DNA of 64,000 bases from Deltaproteobacteria bacterium. GTDB lineage: Bacteria; Myxococcota_A; Polyangia; HGW-17. The notes under the pieces were generated by a model. It ran no database searches and was not told the DNA's origin. It was given only the letters and a program-made list of their open reading frames with translations. The stretch spans positions 62,001-126,000 of the forward strand of contig JAFGWM010000040.1 of NCBI GenBank assembly GCA_016937155.1, given 5' to 3'. A program made the translations under genes and the position numbers. Positions 18,764 to 27,878 of this stretch are shown piece by piece. The first letter of the stretch is position 1. Each line of letters begins with the position of its first letter.

Positions 18764-19630
18764 ATGAAAAAAATTTTTTTACTCTTTGTTTTCTTTACGT
18801 TGAATCTGTATTCCACTGTATCCCATGGTCAAAAACTGTGGAGTAACTCTCTTGGTGCGAGGGGTCTTGCCACCGGAGATGGTCTTATAGCTACTCCCAC
18901 TGGAAGTGATGCTATAGCGTCAAATCCTGCCGGTATGAGCCTTATAAAAAGCTATATCTGGGAGAATTATTATATGTATAATTCATCAACCAATACCCAT
19001 ACCGCACAGACAGCATTTGTTGATTCATTTTTGAATCCACGTCTGGCAGCAGGTGCGTATTATATTCACCAGTATGGAGAGAGAGAATTTTATTCACAGG
19101 GTACTGAAGTAACCAGGAAAGAAAACCTCATGAAAGGTGGGCTTGCAATCAGTGTTAAGTTTACCGATTTTCTGGTTATCGGCGTTAATGGTTATTATTA
19201 TGACTGGGAATATGGTGATGCTGCTGAAGACGGAATTAGTATGGATACCGGAATGGTTATTGCCGTAGGGCAGAATTTCTTTGTTGGGGTTACAGGTTAT
19301 GATCTTATAGGAGATCATAATGATAACAATCCATGGACTATGGGGACAGGTGCCGCATTGAAGCTGCTTCAGGGGAGATTGATTTTTGAGATTGATCTGG
19401 TAGCTGAAGAAAAGGAGCTGTGGTACAGAGGTGGTGGGGAGTTCTTTTTTTCACAGGGAATTGCCATCAGAGGGGGAGGCGGATATCGTGAGCGCACAGA
19501 AGAAAAATATTTTACACTTGGTCTGGGGTATATCACTAAAAAATCCAGTATTGAAATGGGTGTAAGAAAAGATATAGCAGGCTCAGATGCAGTATATTTT
19601 GGTATTGATATCAGGTTGTTTATAAGATAA
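18764..19630 (+). CDS. Predicted outer-membrane beta-barrel protein
   Basis: The 288-residue protein has a classical signal peptide (MKKIFLLFVFFTLNLYSTVSHG) and then LGARGLATGDGLIATPTGSDAIASNP, the N-terminal pattern of the PorV/PorQ/UPF0164-like barrels related to FadL (conserved G-A-R, N-P-A-G). Alternating aromatic strands fill the remainder (NGYYYDWEYG, FTLGLGYITKKSSIEMGV) and the protein ends with an aromatic-polar strand (YFGIDIRLFIR) typical of barrels. Its ligand is unknown. It lies 22 bases after the transglutaminase-like gene and 10 bases before tmk, so it belongs to the same transcript. Confidence 0.75.
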   Translation: MKKIFLLFVFFTLNLYSTVSHGQKLWSNSLGARGLATGDGLIATPTGSDAIASNPAGMSLIKSYIWENYYMYNSSTNTHTAQTAFVDSFLNPRLAAGAYYIHQYGEREFYSQGTEVTRKENLMKGGLAISVKFTDFLVIGVNGYYYDWEYGDAAEDGISMDTGMVIAVGQNFFVGVTGYDLIGDHNDNNPWTMGTGAALKLLQGRLIFEIDLVAEEKELWYRGGGEFFFSQGIAIRGGGGYRERTEEKYFTLGLGYITKKSSIEMGVRKDIAGSDAVYFGIDIRLFIR

Positions 19631-19640
19631 CAGGAATAAA

Positions 19641-20231
19641 ATGAGGGGATTATTTATTGCAGTAGAGGGAATAGATGGAAGTGGTACCACAACATTCATT
19701 AAAAATGTTGCCCAATTCCTTAGAAATAATAATTTCAATGTTCATGTGACAACAGAACCTTCTTCACATACTGTTGGTAGATACATAAGGGAAAGGCTTG
19801 GCAGTGGAAAAGGTGATAATACAATACTTGGCCTTTTATTTGCCGCAGATCGTGTAATTCATTTCAGGGAAGAAATAAATCCTCTTCTTGAAAAGGGGTA
19901 TATTGTAATATCAGATAGGTATATTCTTTCTTCACTTGCCTATCAGGGTGTTGATGAAGAGTTGTCCTGGCTTGAACAGATTAATTCCAGAGCTCAGAAT
20001 CCAGACCTGACAATATTTATTGAAGTGGATGAATTAGAAGGGGAAAAGCGGATATCAAAACGTGGTTCAAAGCGAGATGTTACTGAAAAACTGGATTTTC
20101 AGAAGAAGGTTGTACAGAACTACAATATTCTTAAAAATCAAATGGATGTCATCCTTGATGGATTTTTATCCCCGGAGAAGCTTTCTGAACTGGGTGTTAT
20201 TGAAATTCTGAAAAAAATCAGGTCCACATAA
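19641..20231 (+). CDS. tmk: Thymidylate kinase with non-canonical P-loop
   Basis: The 196-residue protein phosphorylates dTMP to dTDP. It starts with FIAVEGIDGSG and shows the DRY-type motif ISDRYILSSLAYQG and the DR motif AADRVIHF. The P-loop reads GIDGSGTTTF: the Lys of GxxxxGK[ST] is replaced by Thr. The LID region (KRISKRGSKRDVTE) is Lys/Arg rich and may supply the missing charge. With ThyX at 37.4 kb it makes dTTP. The last 14 bases overlap the convergent atpK gene. The function is confident from family motifs; the altered P-loop is visible directly. Confidence 0.9.
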   Translation: MRGLFIAVEGIDGSGTTTFIKNVAQFLRNNNFNVHVTTEPSSHTVGRYIRERLGSGKGDNTILGLLFAADRVIHFREEINPLLEKGYIVISDRYILSSLAYQGVDEELSWLEQINSRAQNPDLTIFIEVDELEGEKRISKRGSKRDVTEKLDFQKKVVQNYNILKNQMDVILDGFLSPEKLSELGVIEILKKIRST

Positions 20232-20736
20232 AAGCAAGAGCAAAGGCGAGGATTGCGTAGAATTCTGGAAGAACTGCCAAAAGGAGAGCATTACCGACAC
20301 TCATTTTATCCTGATTGATTGCTTTGATTCCACTTGCGCAAACCACTCCCTGCCACCATCCGGACATAAGACATGCAATACCGGTGACCATGCTTGCAGC
20401 AAAAACCTTAAGGAATACTTCAGGAGGAACTTTAGCGAAATCCTTCAGTTTTCCCATGAGAATAAAACCAACTGCAAAACTGTAGAGTCCCTGTGTTCCC
20501 GGGAGAACACTGACCACAAGAGCAAGTCCTCTTTTTTCTTCTCTTACACCTGCAACTGCACTTCCTGCAATGGCAAGACCAATTGCACTTCCACTGAGTC
20601 CAAGACCCAGCATTCCAAGACCGAGAAACGCAAGAAAATGATTCCAGTTGATCTGCAGGCCTTCAATTGGGGATGCAGCGATTGTGGTGGATACGAAATC
20701 CATAACTGTACTTAGTACTGGTTGTAAAACTGTCAC
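20218..20736 (-). CDS. atpK: V-type ATPase subunit K (proteolipid ring), probably Na+-binding
   Basis: The 172-residue protein has four membrane helices, as two hairpins, like Enterococcus NtpK. Hairpin 1 carries LPGTQGLYSF (Leu78, Thr81, Gln82); hairpin 2 carries SGWWQG (Gln129) and the ion carboxylate in LPEFYAIL (Glu158). These match the five Na+ ligands known in NtpK (Leu61, Thr64, Gln65, Gln110, Glu139) with nearly the same spacing. It forms the rotor ring that carries ions across the membrane. It starts with GTG preceded by AGGAGA. The last gene of the V-ATPase operon, it has a 3' end overlapping tmk by 14 bases. Confidence 0.93.
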   Translation of the reverse strand: MTVLQPVLSTVMDFVSTTIAASPIEGLQINWNHFLAFLGLGMLGLGLSGSAIGLAIAGSAVAGVREEKRGLALVVSVLPGTQGLYSFAVGFILMGKLKDFAKVPPEVFLKVFAASMVTGIACLMSGWWQGVVCASGIKAINQDKMSVGNALLLAVLPEFYAILAFALAFMWT

Positions 20737-20754
20737 GATATATTCTCCTTTTCT

Positions 20755-22575
20755 TTACTGGTTTGTTTTTTCTCTATTAATTAAAGGTGTATAAGGTTTT
20801 CCGCCGCCATCAAAAAATTTTCCATAATACTCAAGGAAATTAAGCCTTGCACTGTGTACCAGTGATCCCATAATGGCCATAGCGAAATTGAAAAGATGAC
20901 CTACTACCAGAAGTATGAACGCAAATACTGCTCCAATAACAGGGGCGGAATGGAAAATATCCACAGCCATATTATTTACAACCATGGCTATGATTCCACT
21001 GGAAAGGCCAAGACCGAAAATACGTGCATAACTGATAATATCTCCAAGGAGACCACTGACTCCATAAAGTGCCCATAATCCTGCACCGAATCTCTTAAAG
21101 AAGTTCTTGTCAGGAAAACTGAAGAAAAGAATCAGAAAAACACTAATTCCTGCAATAGAAAGTACGGGAACTGAATTCTTCATCCCATCTTCAAACAGTA
21201 AAAACCATCCAAGAGGCAGTAGTAAAAATAACCCTATTGTCGAAAGAAGGATCTGGTATTCCTTTCTTTGAAGGGATATCATCATTTTTATGATAAAAGC
21301 AACACCCAGTTGAATTAAACCAAGTTTAATGGAAAAATAAAACAACTGCATGGGATCTGTAGCAAGATTTGCTATAAAAAATACATCCTTCACTGGCTTT
21401 GCCCATGAAACCGTTATCAGATTTACTCCGAAAAACTGTCCCATCACTGCTCCAATAACGAATGTGGAAACACCAAGAATCTGAAGCAATCTGAAGAAAG
21501 GAACTGCATCCGGACTTTTCTTGCCAAATTTCCATGCCAGAAGTGATCCCAGACCCAAAAGACCCAAACCATATGCCGCATCACCGAAACAGAATGCGAA
21601 GAACACAGCCATAAAAGGGGCCACCAGAATAGTGGGATCAGGTTCCCGATATGTTGGAAGATTGAACATTTTTATAAGTGGTTCAAAATATCTGATTACA
21701 GGGCCGTTTTTCAGTTTAATTGGAACATCATCTTCATCAGAAGGATCCTCTGCGGTTACAACCACCGGCAGCTTTTTAAAATGACGAATCAGTGTATCAA
21801 CATGTACACTTGGAGCAAATCCCCCGATACTGAACAAAGGACCATCCTCAAGAGTTCCGGAACGAACTTTTGCACGATCATACGCACTCTGGTTTCTGTT
21901 AAAAAAGTTTTCAAATATTTTTTTGTGGGCACAGAGACCAGTCAATTTATTATCTAGATCCTCAAGCACTGCTGTTTTTTCTTTTAACTGTTGTTCAACA
22001 GTATGAAGAGAAATATCCGGGAGTTGTTGATGCTCCATATCAGATTCCGGAGCTTCACCAGAATATCCAAGTATGAAGCCTATATTACGGGGGCCTTTTA
22101 ATTCTATTTTTTTGAGATAGAAAGCTTTTGAGAAAACATCTGAATCAACAGCTTTTAACTCTTTTGATGTTGTGGATACAAAATAAAAACTGATATTGTG
22201 ATTTTTAAGTATTGAAAGATCATCAGGGCTAAAATCACCCCATGGTTTGAGAACTCTCAACTCTTTCTCAAGTGTGGAAATTTCCTGTTCGAGTGCGGAT
22301 TTTTCCGACATTATATTTTCATAATTATCAATGAGTTGTTGTTCATCAATATTTACATCTGACGGTTCAATACCGGATTTTTTCGAAAGTTTGGTGATGT
22401 GATCCAGTATTCTTCTGGATCTTGCCAGTTCAAAAGCCACTTCCTGCGCTGGCTCTGTGTGATTACCAAGATCCTTGATGTGTAGAACGCCAGCATTTTG
22501 GCAAACCAAAACGGCTTCATCCCTGACCCTCAGGGGACCAGTCAGGTATATTTTTTTCATTCTGACAATTCCCAT
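20755..22575 (-). CDS. atpI: V-type ATPase subunit I (membrane stator)
   Basis: The 606-residue protein has a cytosolic, coiled-coil-rich half (about 1-300, beginning MKKIYLTGPLRVRD) and a membrane half with about seven helices, including GDAAYGLGLLGLGSLLAW, SYARIFGLGLSSGIIA and LVVGHLFNFAMAIMGSLVHSARLNFLEYYGKF. The Arg in SYARIF is the place where family members hold the channel Arg. It forms the ion half-channels against the K ring and anchors the peripheral stalk (E and partner). SD GGAG is 6 bases before the ATG at 22575. It lies between atpD and atpK with gaps of 9 and 18 bases. Confidence 0.95.
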   Translation of the reverse strand: MGIVRMKKIYLTGPLRVRDEAVLVCQNAGVLHIKDLGNHTEPAQEVAFELARSRRILDHITKLSKKSGIEPSDVNIDEQQLIDNYENIMSEKSALEQEISTLEKELRVLKPWGDFSPDDLSILKNHNISFYFVSTTSKELKAVDSDVFSKAFYLKKIELKGPRNIGFILGYSGEAPESDMEHQQLPDISLHTVEQQLKEKTAVLEDLDNKLTGLCAHKKIFENFFNRNQSAYDRAKVRSGTLEDGPLFSIGGFAPSVHVDTLIRHFKKLPVVVTAEDPSDEDDVPIKLKNGPVIRYFEPLIKMFNLPTYREPDPTILVAPFMAVFFAFCFGDAAYGLGLLGLGSLLAWKFGKKSPDAVPFFRLLQILGVSTFVIGAVMGQFFGVNLITVSWAKPVKDVFFIANLATDPMQLFYFSIKLGLIQLGVAFIIKMMISLQRKEYQILLSTIGLFLLLPLGWFLLFEDGMKNSVPVLSIAGISVFLILFFSFPDKNFFKRFGAGLWALYGVSGLLGDIISYARIFGLGLSSGIIAMVVNNMAVDIFHSAPVIGAVFAFILLVVGHLFNFAMAIMGSLVHSARLNFLEYYGKFFDGGGKPYTPLINREKTNQ

Positions 22576-22584
22576 GGGTACTCC

Positions 22585-23193
22585 TTAATCTGCAGTTCTT
22601 TTCAAAATTTTATTCTTGGCTATTTTTGCTCTACAAACTGCAGCAGTTTGCTGGTCACCAAGATAGACTTTTATTTTTCTGATGTTTTCACGGGTCTGGG
22701 GGATTAACACTTTTTCATAAAGATTGATTCGCTGTGTTGTTTTTGTTAATTCCTTATCAAGGAGAGCAAATTTTTCTTTAAGAATCAGTATCTGTTCCCT
22801 CTTTCCGATGGCTGTTTCCATGAATTTGACAGCACTATCGAATATCCATGGGGTCGCCACAAGCGAATATGGTGATCTATTAAATGAAACCTTTCTGAAC
22901 TGAGGTACTTTAACACCGGCAACATTAATTATCTCTCTGTGAACTTTCTCTATACTTACGGTATCCTTAAGTTCCTGAAGCATACCGCTAATTCTTCCAG
23001 CAAATGATTCAGCACTTTTCAGAATAACATCAAGTTCCTGAGCAGCTGCCGTTATTTCATTTCTGGAGGCTCCAACCTCACTTTGTAGTTGCTGTTTTCT
23101 CAGCTCAAGTGTAGGGAGAAATTCCAGATACAGTTTCAGGTTTATATTCTGTTCCCGAAGACTGTTCTTGTTGAGTTTTACCTTATCAGCCAT
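22585..23193 (-). CDS. atpD: V-type ATPase subunit D (central stalk)
   Basis: The 202-residue, mostly helical protein has the family N-terminus (KVKLNKNSLREQNINLKLYLEFLPTLELRKQQL, cited here only in outline) and the C-terminal half RINLYEKVLIPQTRENIRKI followed by a short tail. It forms the rotating shaft inside the A3B3 head that drives the K ring. No subunit F gene is in the operon, as in chlamydial and spirochaetal operons of this type. Confidence 0.92.
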   Translation of the reverse strand: MADKVKLNKNSLREQNINLKLYLEFLPTLELRKQQLQSEVGASRNEITAAAQELDVILKSAESFAGRISGMLQELKDTVSIEKVHREIINVAGVKVPQFRKVSFNRSPYSLVATPWIFDSAVKFMETAIGKREQILILKEKFALLDKELTKTTQRINLYEKVLIPQTRENIRKIKVYLGDQQTAAVCRAKIAKNKILKRTAD

Positions 23194-23218
23194 ATCAGCC
23201 TCAAAACTTCAGTGATTA

Positions 23219-24520
23219 TTATTTCGGCCAGTAAGCGTCAATAATATCCTTTTTAATACCAACTTCGCTTTGTTTGAAACACTCAGCCATGGTTTTCCAG
23301 CCAAGATCAAGGGCATCATTTAAAGGAATATCCATTTTCAAATCCATAAATCTTGACTCAAACAATTCGGCATATCTGAGGTATTTTTCATCGGTTTCAG
23401 TTTTTTCAAAACCCATTGAGATCTTTTTCTTCGACTCAAGTGCCTTAGCATATAAACGGATCATGGAATTCATAACAGGTCCATGATCCTTACGGGTGAC
23501 TTTACCGACAACAAGCTGCTTCAACCGACTAAGTGAACCAAAAGGATTAATTACACCCTCATTAAGGTAGTACTGACCTTCAGTTATATAGCCTGTGTTA
23601 TCAGGTACAGGATGTGTAACGTCTCCACCAGGCATAGTGGTAACGGCGAGAATTGTGATAGAACCGGCACCCTCGAAATCAACAGCCTTTTCATATCTGG
23701 ATGCCAAATCGCTGTAAAGAGAACCTGGATATCCTAGATTCGAAGGAACCTGTTCCATGGCAACACTGATTTCTTTTAGTGCATCAGCGAAAGCAGTCAT
23801 ATCAGTAAGAAGAACAAGAACACGCTTTCCTTCAATACCAAACTGTTCTGCAACGGCAAGAGCCATATCAGGAACAAGAAGTCGTTCCACTACAGGATCT
23901 GCAGCAGTATGAACAAACATGACAGTTCGATCCATAACGCCACCTTCCTCAAATTTCCTGCGGAATCCAATATACTCATCGAATTTGAGTCCAATACCAC
24001 CAAGAATAACTACATCTGCATGAGCCTGAAGAGCAATTCTTGCAAGTAGATCATTGTATGGTTCCCCTGGAGTGGAGAAAATGGGTAATTTCTGACTCTC
24101 CACCAGAGGATTGAATATATCAATCATGGGAATTCTGGTTTCAATAAAGTTTCTTGGAACAATACGTTTAATCGGATTAACGCTTGGACCACCGATTTCA
24201 TTCTCCTGAGCTCCCTCAATTGGAGGCTTTCCATCAATAGGTTCGCCACTACCGGAGAAAATTCTACCGAGTATGTCCTGAGAATATGGTACCTGCATAG
24301 GATGTCCAAGAAATCTGACACTTGCCCTGTTGGACATTCCTTTTGCACCTGCAAATACCTGCAGAGAAACTTTATCTTCTTCAATTTTGATGACCTGAGC
24401 CAGTGAAGTGTCACCATTGGAATTGGTGATAGCCGCAAGCTCACGATAAGAGACACCCTGAGCCTCAAGTTCGATAATGTCACCGATAATATTGTTGATC
24501 CTGGTGTATTCCTTAAACAA
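23219..24520 (-). CDS. atpB: V-type ATPase subunit B (non-catalytic)
   Basis: The 433-residue protein alternates with A subunits in the hexameric head. Diagnostic stretches are [52 protein letters not shown], and [17 protein letters not shown]. The classical Walker A is absent, as expected for B. It starts with TTG, supported by GGAGGT 7 bases before it, and overlaps the end of atpA by 8 bases, so its translation is coupled to atpA. Confidence 0.95.
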   Translation of the reverse strand: MFKEYTRINNIIGDIIELEAQGVSYRELAAITNSNGDTSLAQVIKIEEDKVSLQVFAGAKGMSNRASVRFLGHPMQVPYSQDILGRIFSGSGEPIDGKPPIEGAQENEIGGPSVNPIKRIVPRNFIETRIPMIDIFNPLVESQKLPIFSTPGEPYNDLLARIALQAHADVVILGGIGLKFDEYIGFRRKFEEGGVMDRTVMFVHTAADPVVERLLVPDMALAVAEQFGIEGKRVLVLLTDMTAFADALKEISVAMEQVPSNLGYPGSLYSDLASRYEKAVDFEGAGSITILAVTTMPGGDVTHPVPDNTGYITEGQYYLNEGVINPFGSLSRLKQLVVGKVTRKDHGPVMNSMIRLYAKALESKKKISMGFEKTETDEKYLRYAELFESRFMDLKMDIPLNDALDLGWKTMAECFKQSEVGIKKDIIDAYWPK

Positions 24521-26291
24521 GGTGACTACCTCCGCTTGCTAGAGATTCTTCAATTTCACCTACCAGTTTTGAAAATTCACTGGAATCGGTGGTATAATAA
24601 TTTTTCTGATAAAACTTATCCTGAAGAGCGGTGAAGAAAGTTCGCGCATCAGGTTTTGTTTCAAATGAGAAGTCACTTGTCAGAGCTCTGAAAAGCAGTT
24701 TGAAATCGGAAACCTGACGTTCAACATCTGCTGCACAATCAATATCATCAAAAGCGTTCTGTTGCAGATAAGTGAAATCCAAAAGTTCACTTTTCAGGTA
24801 AAGAATAAGATCATCAAGACTGATTCCTTCTTCACCAACAACAGTCATCATTTTACCTACTTCACTACCTATTTTAAGAATATCTCTGGCCCGGTTGATC
24901 ATACTGGTCCAGTCCTTATCCAGGTCTCTGTTAAGAGAATCCTCCATCTGATTGATATACAGACTGTAAGAATCAAGAGGATCAATTGCAGGAAATTTTC
25001 TTTCGTCACTTCTTTTTCTGGATAAACCAAGAAAAGCGCCAACAACCTTGAGTGTGGCCTGAGTAACAGGCTCTTCAAAGTTACCACCAGCTGGAGAAAC
25101 TGTTCCAATAAGCGTAACAGCACCTTTTTCGCCGTTATGTAAAGTAACAAGACCAGCTCTTTCATAAAGACCGGCTATTCTACTTTCCAGATACGCCGGG
25201 AAAGCTTCTTCTCCTGGAATTTCTTCAAGACGTCCACTCATTTCACGCATTGCCTGAGCCCAGCGGCTTGTGGAGTCTGCTAAAACAAGAACATCAAGTC
25301 CCATCTGACGATAATATTCGGCAAGGGCAATACCTGTATAAACACTTGCTTCACGAGCAGCAACCGGCATTGATGAAGTATTGCAGATGATGATAGTTCT
25401 ATCCATAAGGGAACCGCCGGTTTTTGGATCTTTTATTTCCGGAAATTCATGGATAAGCTCCACAACCTCACCAGCTCTTTCACCACATGCGACTACAATT
25501 ACTATGTCAACACTGGAATATTTTGAGAGCAGATGCTGAAGAACTGTTTTTCCTGCACCAAAAGGTCCTGGAATACAAGCTGTACCGCCACGCGCAACGG
25601 GGAACATGGAGTCAACGATTCTCTGTTTTGTAATGAGAAGCTCTTCAGGATAAATTCTTTCCCGATAGGCTTTCATTGCTTTCTTAACAGGCCATTCCTG
25701 AAACATTGTTAAAGGAACTATTTTTCCGTTGATTTCAATTTTTGCTATGATATCAGTTATCTTATAGTCGCCTTCAGGTACTATTTCCTTAACTGTAGCT
25801 CTGCCATGCATTCCTAAAGGTGCCAGAATACGGTGGGTGATAAAGTTTTCCTCAACTTCACCAAGCCACTCACCTGCATTTAATTTATCTCCAACTTTGG
25901 CAACAGGCATAAACTTCCATATTTTTTCCCTTGAAAGAGCATCCTTGTACTGGCCTCTTTGCAGAAAAAATCCCTGTTTGTTTTCAAGGAGACCAAGTGG
26001 ATTCTGAAGACCGTCATAAATCCCACCAAGGAGACCCGGACCGATTTCAACAGCAAGCATATTTCCGGTAAAATTAACCTTCATGCCAACACTGATTCCG
26101 GTGGTGTCTTCAAAAACCTGAAGATAACAGCGTTTTCCAACTACCTTGATAACCTCTGATTTAAGATTCATATCGTCAACGGTGACGAATGCAACCTCAT
26201 TCTGTACGACACTACCTTCATCTATTTCTACGATGATCATATTGCCGTTTATTCCTACGACATGTCCTATGGTGGAAGAAGAATCGATCAA
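24513..26291 (-). CDS. atpA: V-type ATPase catalytic subunit A
   Basis: I set the start at TTG 26291 (592 residues): GGAGGT lies 6 bases before it and the TTG overlaps the stop of the upstream gene as TTGA. An ATG at 26342 would overlap that gene by 55 bases and adds residues the family lacks. Motifs are Walker [13 protein letters not shown], Walker [38 protein letters not shown], and the A-type non-homologous insert before the P-loop. It hydrolyses or makes ATP in the A3B3 head. All catalytic motifs are intact. Confidence 0.96.
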   Translation of the reverse strand: MIDSSSTIGHVVGINGNMIIVEIDEGSVVQNEVAFVTVDDMNLKSEVIKVVGKRCYLQVFEDTTGISVGMKVNFTGNMLAVEIGPGLLGGIYDGLQNPLGLLENKQGFFLQRGQYKDALSREKIWKFMPVAKVGDKLNAGEWLGEVEENFITHRILAPLGMHGRATVKEIVPEGDYKITDIIAKIEINGKIVPLTMFQEWPVKKAMKAYRERIYPEELLITKQRIVDSMFPVARGGTACIPGPFGAGKTVLQHLLSKYSSVDIVIVVACGERAGEVVELIHEFPEIKDPKTGGSLMDRTIIICNTSSMPVAAREASVYTGIALAEYYRQMGLDVLVLADSTSRWAQAMREMSGRLEEIPGEEAFPAYLESRIAGLYERAGLVTLHNGEKGAVTLIGTVSPAGGNFEEPVTQATLKVVGAFLGLSRKRSDERKFPAIDPLDSYSLYINQMEDSLNRDLDKDWTSMINRARDILKIGSEVGKMMTVVGEEGISLDDLILYLKSELLDFTYLQQNAFDDIDCAADVERQVSDFKLLFRALTSDFSFETKPDARTFFTALQDKFYQKNYYTTDSSEFSKLVGEIEESLASGGSHLV

Positions 26292-27001
26292 GCGAACACC
26301 TCCAGTAAATTCTTTGGATCGGTTTCGGTGCCACGGCTCCATGAATCTATGAGCAGTGCACCAGCAATATATGCCAAAAGAGCATCAATGGAAAATCCAT
26401 CAATACCTTCAAGTTCCCTGTAAAGGGAAAGTCTTTCATTATCTATGACAAGCTCCCGTTTCATTGGGTCTTCAGCTTCACTGGCTTTCATGACAAGTCC
26501 ATGGAACAGAGAAGCATTTTCTCCGGAAGCAACCTGTGCAGCTTCTGAATCCAGTCCCAGCGTTTCAGCTCGCTGTTTGGCAACAGCGTTTCTAATTCCT
26601 ACTTCAAATTCAGAAAAGTTTCTTAAAAATGCTGAACCTTTTTCAGATGCTGTTTCGAGAAGATACTGAAAATAACCCTCCCAGAGATTTTTAACGATCT
26701 GATCATGTCCGGAACCATCATCAGAAGACATTATCTCCTGAATGAAAGGTGGAAGATTAAATATTGTGTCAAAATCTTCTCTTGAGCATACACCTCTCTC
26801 ATCGAAAGAATCATGACCCAGAATTATATGCTGGGCATTTGCGGTATCAACTATAAACAGAACCGCGAGAACCAGTTCTTCGTGGGAAGTCCCTCCCGTC
26901 TCCTCCAGAACCTGTTCAACAATACTCCTGAAAGGAACCGGAAGTGGTGCCACATTATCGGGGAGAGGTGGAAGTGCTGTCATAAGACGATAATATTTCA
27001 A
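26288..27001 (-). CDS. V-ATPase-associated DUF2764 protein
   Basis: The 237-residue protein begins YYRLMTALPPLPDNVAPLPVPFRSIVEQ. Position between E and A identifies it as the DUF2764 protein that occupies this slot in chlamydial, spirochaetal and Bacteroidetes V-ATPase operons; it is thought to stand in for subunit C. It is acidic and mostly helical, with no membrane segment. It starts with TTG (27001), preceded by GGAGAT. Its stop overlaps the atpA start by 4 bases. Confidence 0.85.
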   Translation of the reverse strand: MKYYRLMTALPPLPDNVAPLPVPFRSIVEQVLEETGGTSHEELVLAVLFIVDTANAQHIILGHDSFDERGVCSREDFDTIFNLPPFIQEIMSSDDGSGHDQIVKNLWEGYFQYLLETASEKGSAFLRNFSEFEVGIRNAVAKQRAETLGLDSEAAQVASGENASLFHGLVMKASEAEDPMKRELVIDNERLSLYRELEGIDGFSIDALLAYIAGALLIDSWSRGTETDPKNLLEVFA

Positions 27002-27013
27002 GGTAAAATCTCC

Positions 27014-27631
27014 TTATGACTGGAAAAAGGATTTAAATTTTGGAGAAATGAACTGAGTAAATATTTCTTTCATTCCTTCATCTGAAAGGTCATATACAAA
27101 TCCTTTTTCAGCTGGACCTATTTTTAAACCGAAACTGATGCGGTCATCAAATTCAACATTGATGTTTCCGCCACCAGCCATCATTTTTATTTTTGCATTA
27201 AATGCATTTCCCAGTTTTTCCCTTACATCTTCAGGAAGAATAATATTGAGGTCGCTTGACTTGAAGCCATTCTGAGCAAAACCTTTTATCATTTCCACAA
27301 CCATTTTTTCGATGAATTGTGGTTGAGACAAAACAGATGCAAGTGCCTCGTCGATTGCGGGGACTATAAAGGCTTTTTCCACACTTGATTTGAAAGTGGA
27401 CAGAGCAGCTTTTGATGCTCTCTCCAGCTCTGTGTTCAACTGTTCTTTCATTTTTTTGGATTCATTTTCCGCCTTATCCAGAACAGTCTTTGCTTTCATT
27501 TCAGCATTGATATGGATATCTTCAACTTCAGCTTCAGCCTTCTGTTTGATTTTTTCAACTTCAGCTTCACCAGCTGCAATACCTTCTTTTTTCAGTTTTT
27601 CAATTACTTCTTTGAGGGAATCATTCGACAT
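27014..27631 (-). CDS. atpE: V-type ATPase subunit E (peripheral stalk)
   Basis: I set the start at the ATG at 27631 (205 residues, MSNDSLKEVIEKLKKEG), with GGAGG 4 bases upstream; an earlier start 39 bases away adds an unrelated tail. The N-terminal half is a long charged helix (Glu/Lys/Ala rich, about residues 5-90), the C-terminal half a small alpha/beta domain. It holds the A3B3 head to subunit I. First gene of the seven-gene operon; the promoter should lie in the AT-rich 27.64-27.80 kb stretch, but I cannot pick one out with confidence. Confidence 0.92.
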   Translation of the reverse strand: MSNDSLKEVIEKLKKEGIAAGEAEVEKIKQKAEAEVEDIHINAEMKAKTVLDKAENESKKMKEQLNTELERASKAALSTFKSSVEKAFIVPAIDEALASVLSQPQFIEKMVVEMIKGFAQNGFKSSDLNIILPEDVREKLGNAFNAKIKMMAGGGNINVEFDDRISFGLKIGPAEKGFVYDLSDEGMKEIFTQFISPKFKSFFQS

Positions 27632-27807
27632 GGTGCCTCCGGTTTTGGTTGGGACAAAGACTACCACCATGAAAAACAGTGTTCAAGCATAAAGTTAAAA
27701 AAACTATCAATTGTGAAAAAAAGAAAGAATATGCTATTTTATTGTTTATAATATATATTTATAAAATAAAAGTGTCATTTATAAAAAAATAAATTGAAAA
27801 AAATGGG

Positions 27808-27828
27808 AAAAAACTCCCCATGAGTTTT
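27808..27828 (-). terminator. Possible terminator after the rhomboid gene
   Basis: On the minus strand AAAACTC, a 5-base loop (ATGGG) and GAGTTTT followed by further T residues form a weak hairpin-plus-T structure 50 bases after the rhomboid stop. An alternative pairing, CCCAT with ATGGG, overlaps it. Confidence 0.35.
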
Positions 27829-27878
27829 CGATGGGATGAGAGTGTTTATGGAATGAGCAATGAAGAATTCTGGGTAAA

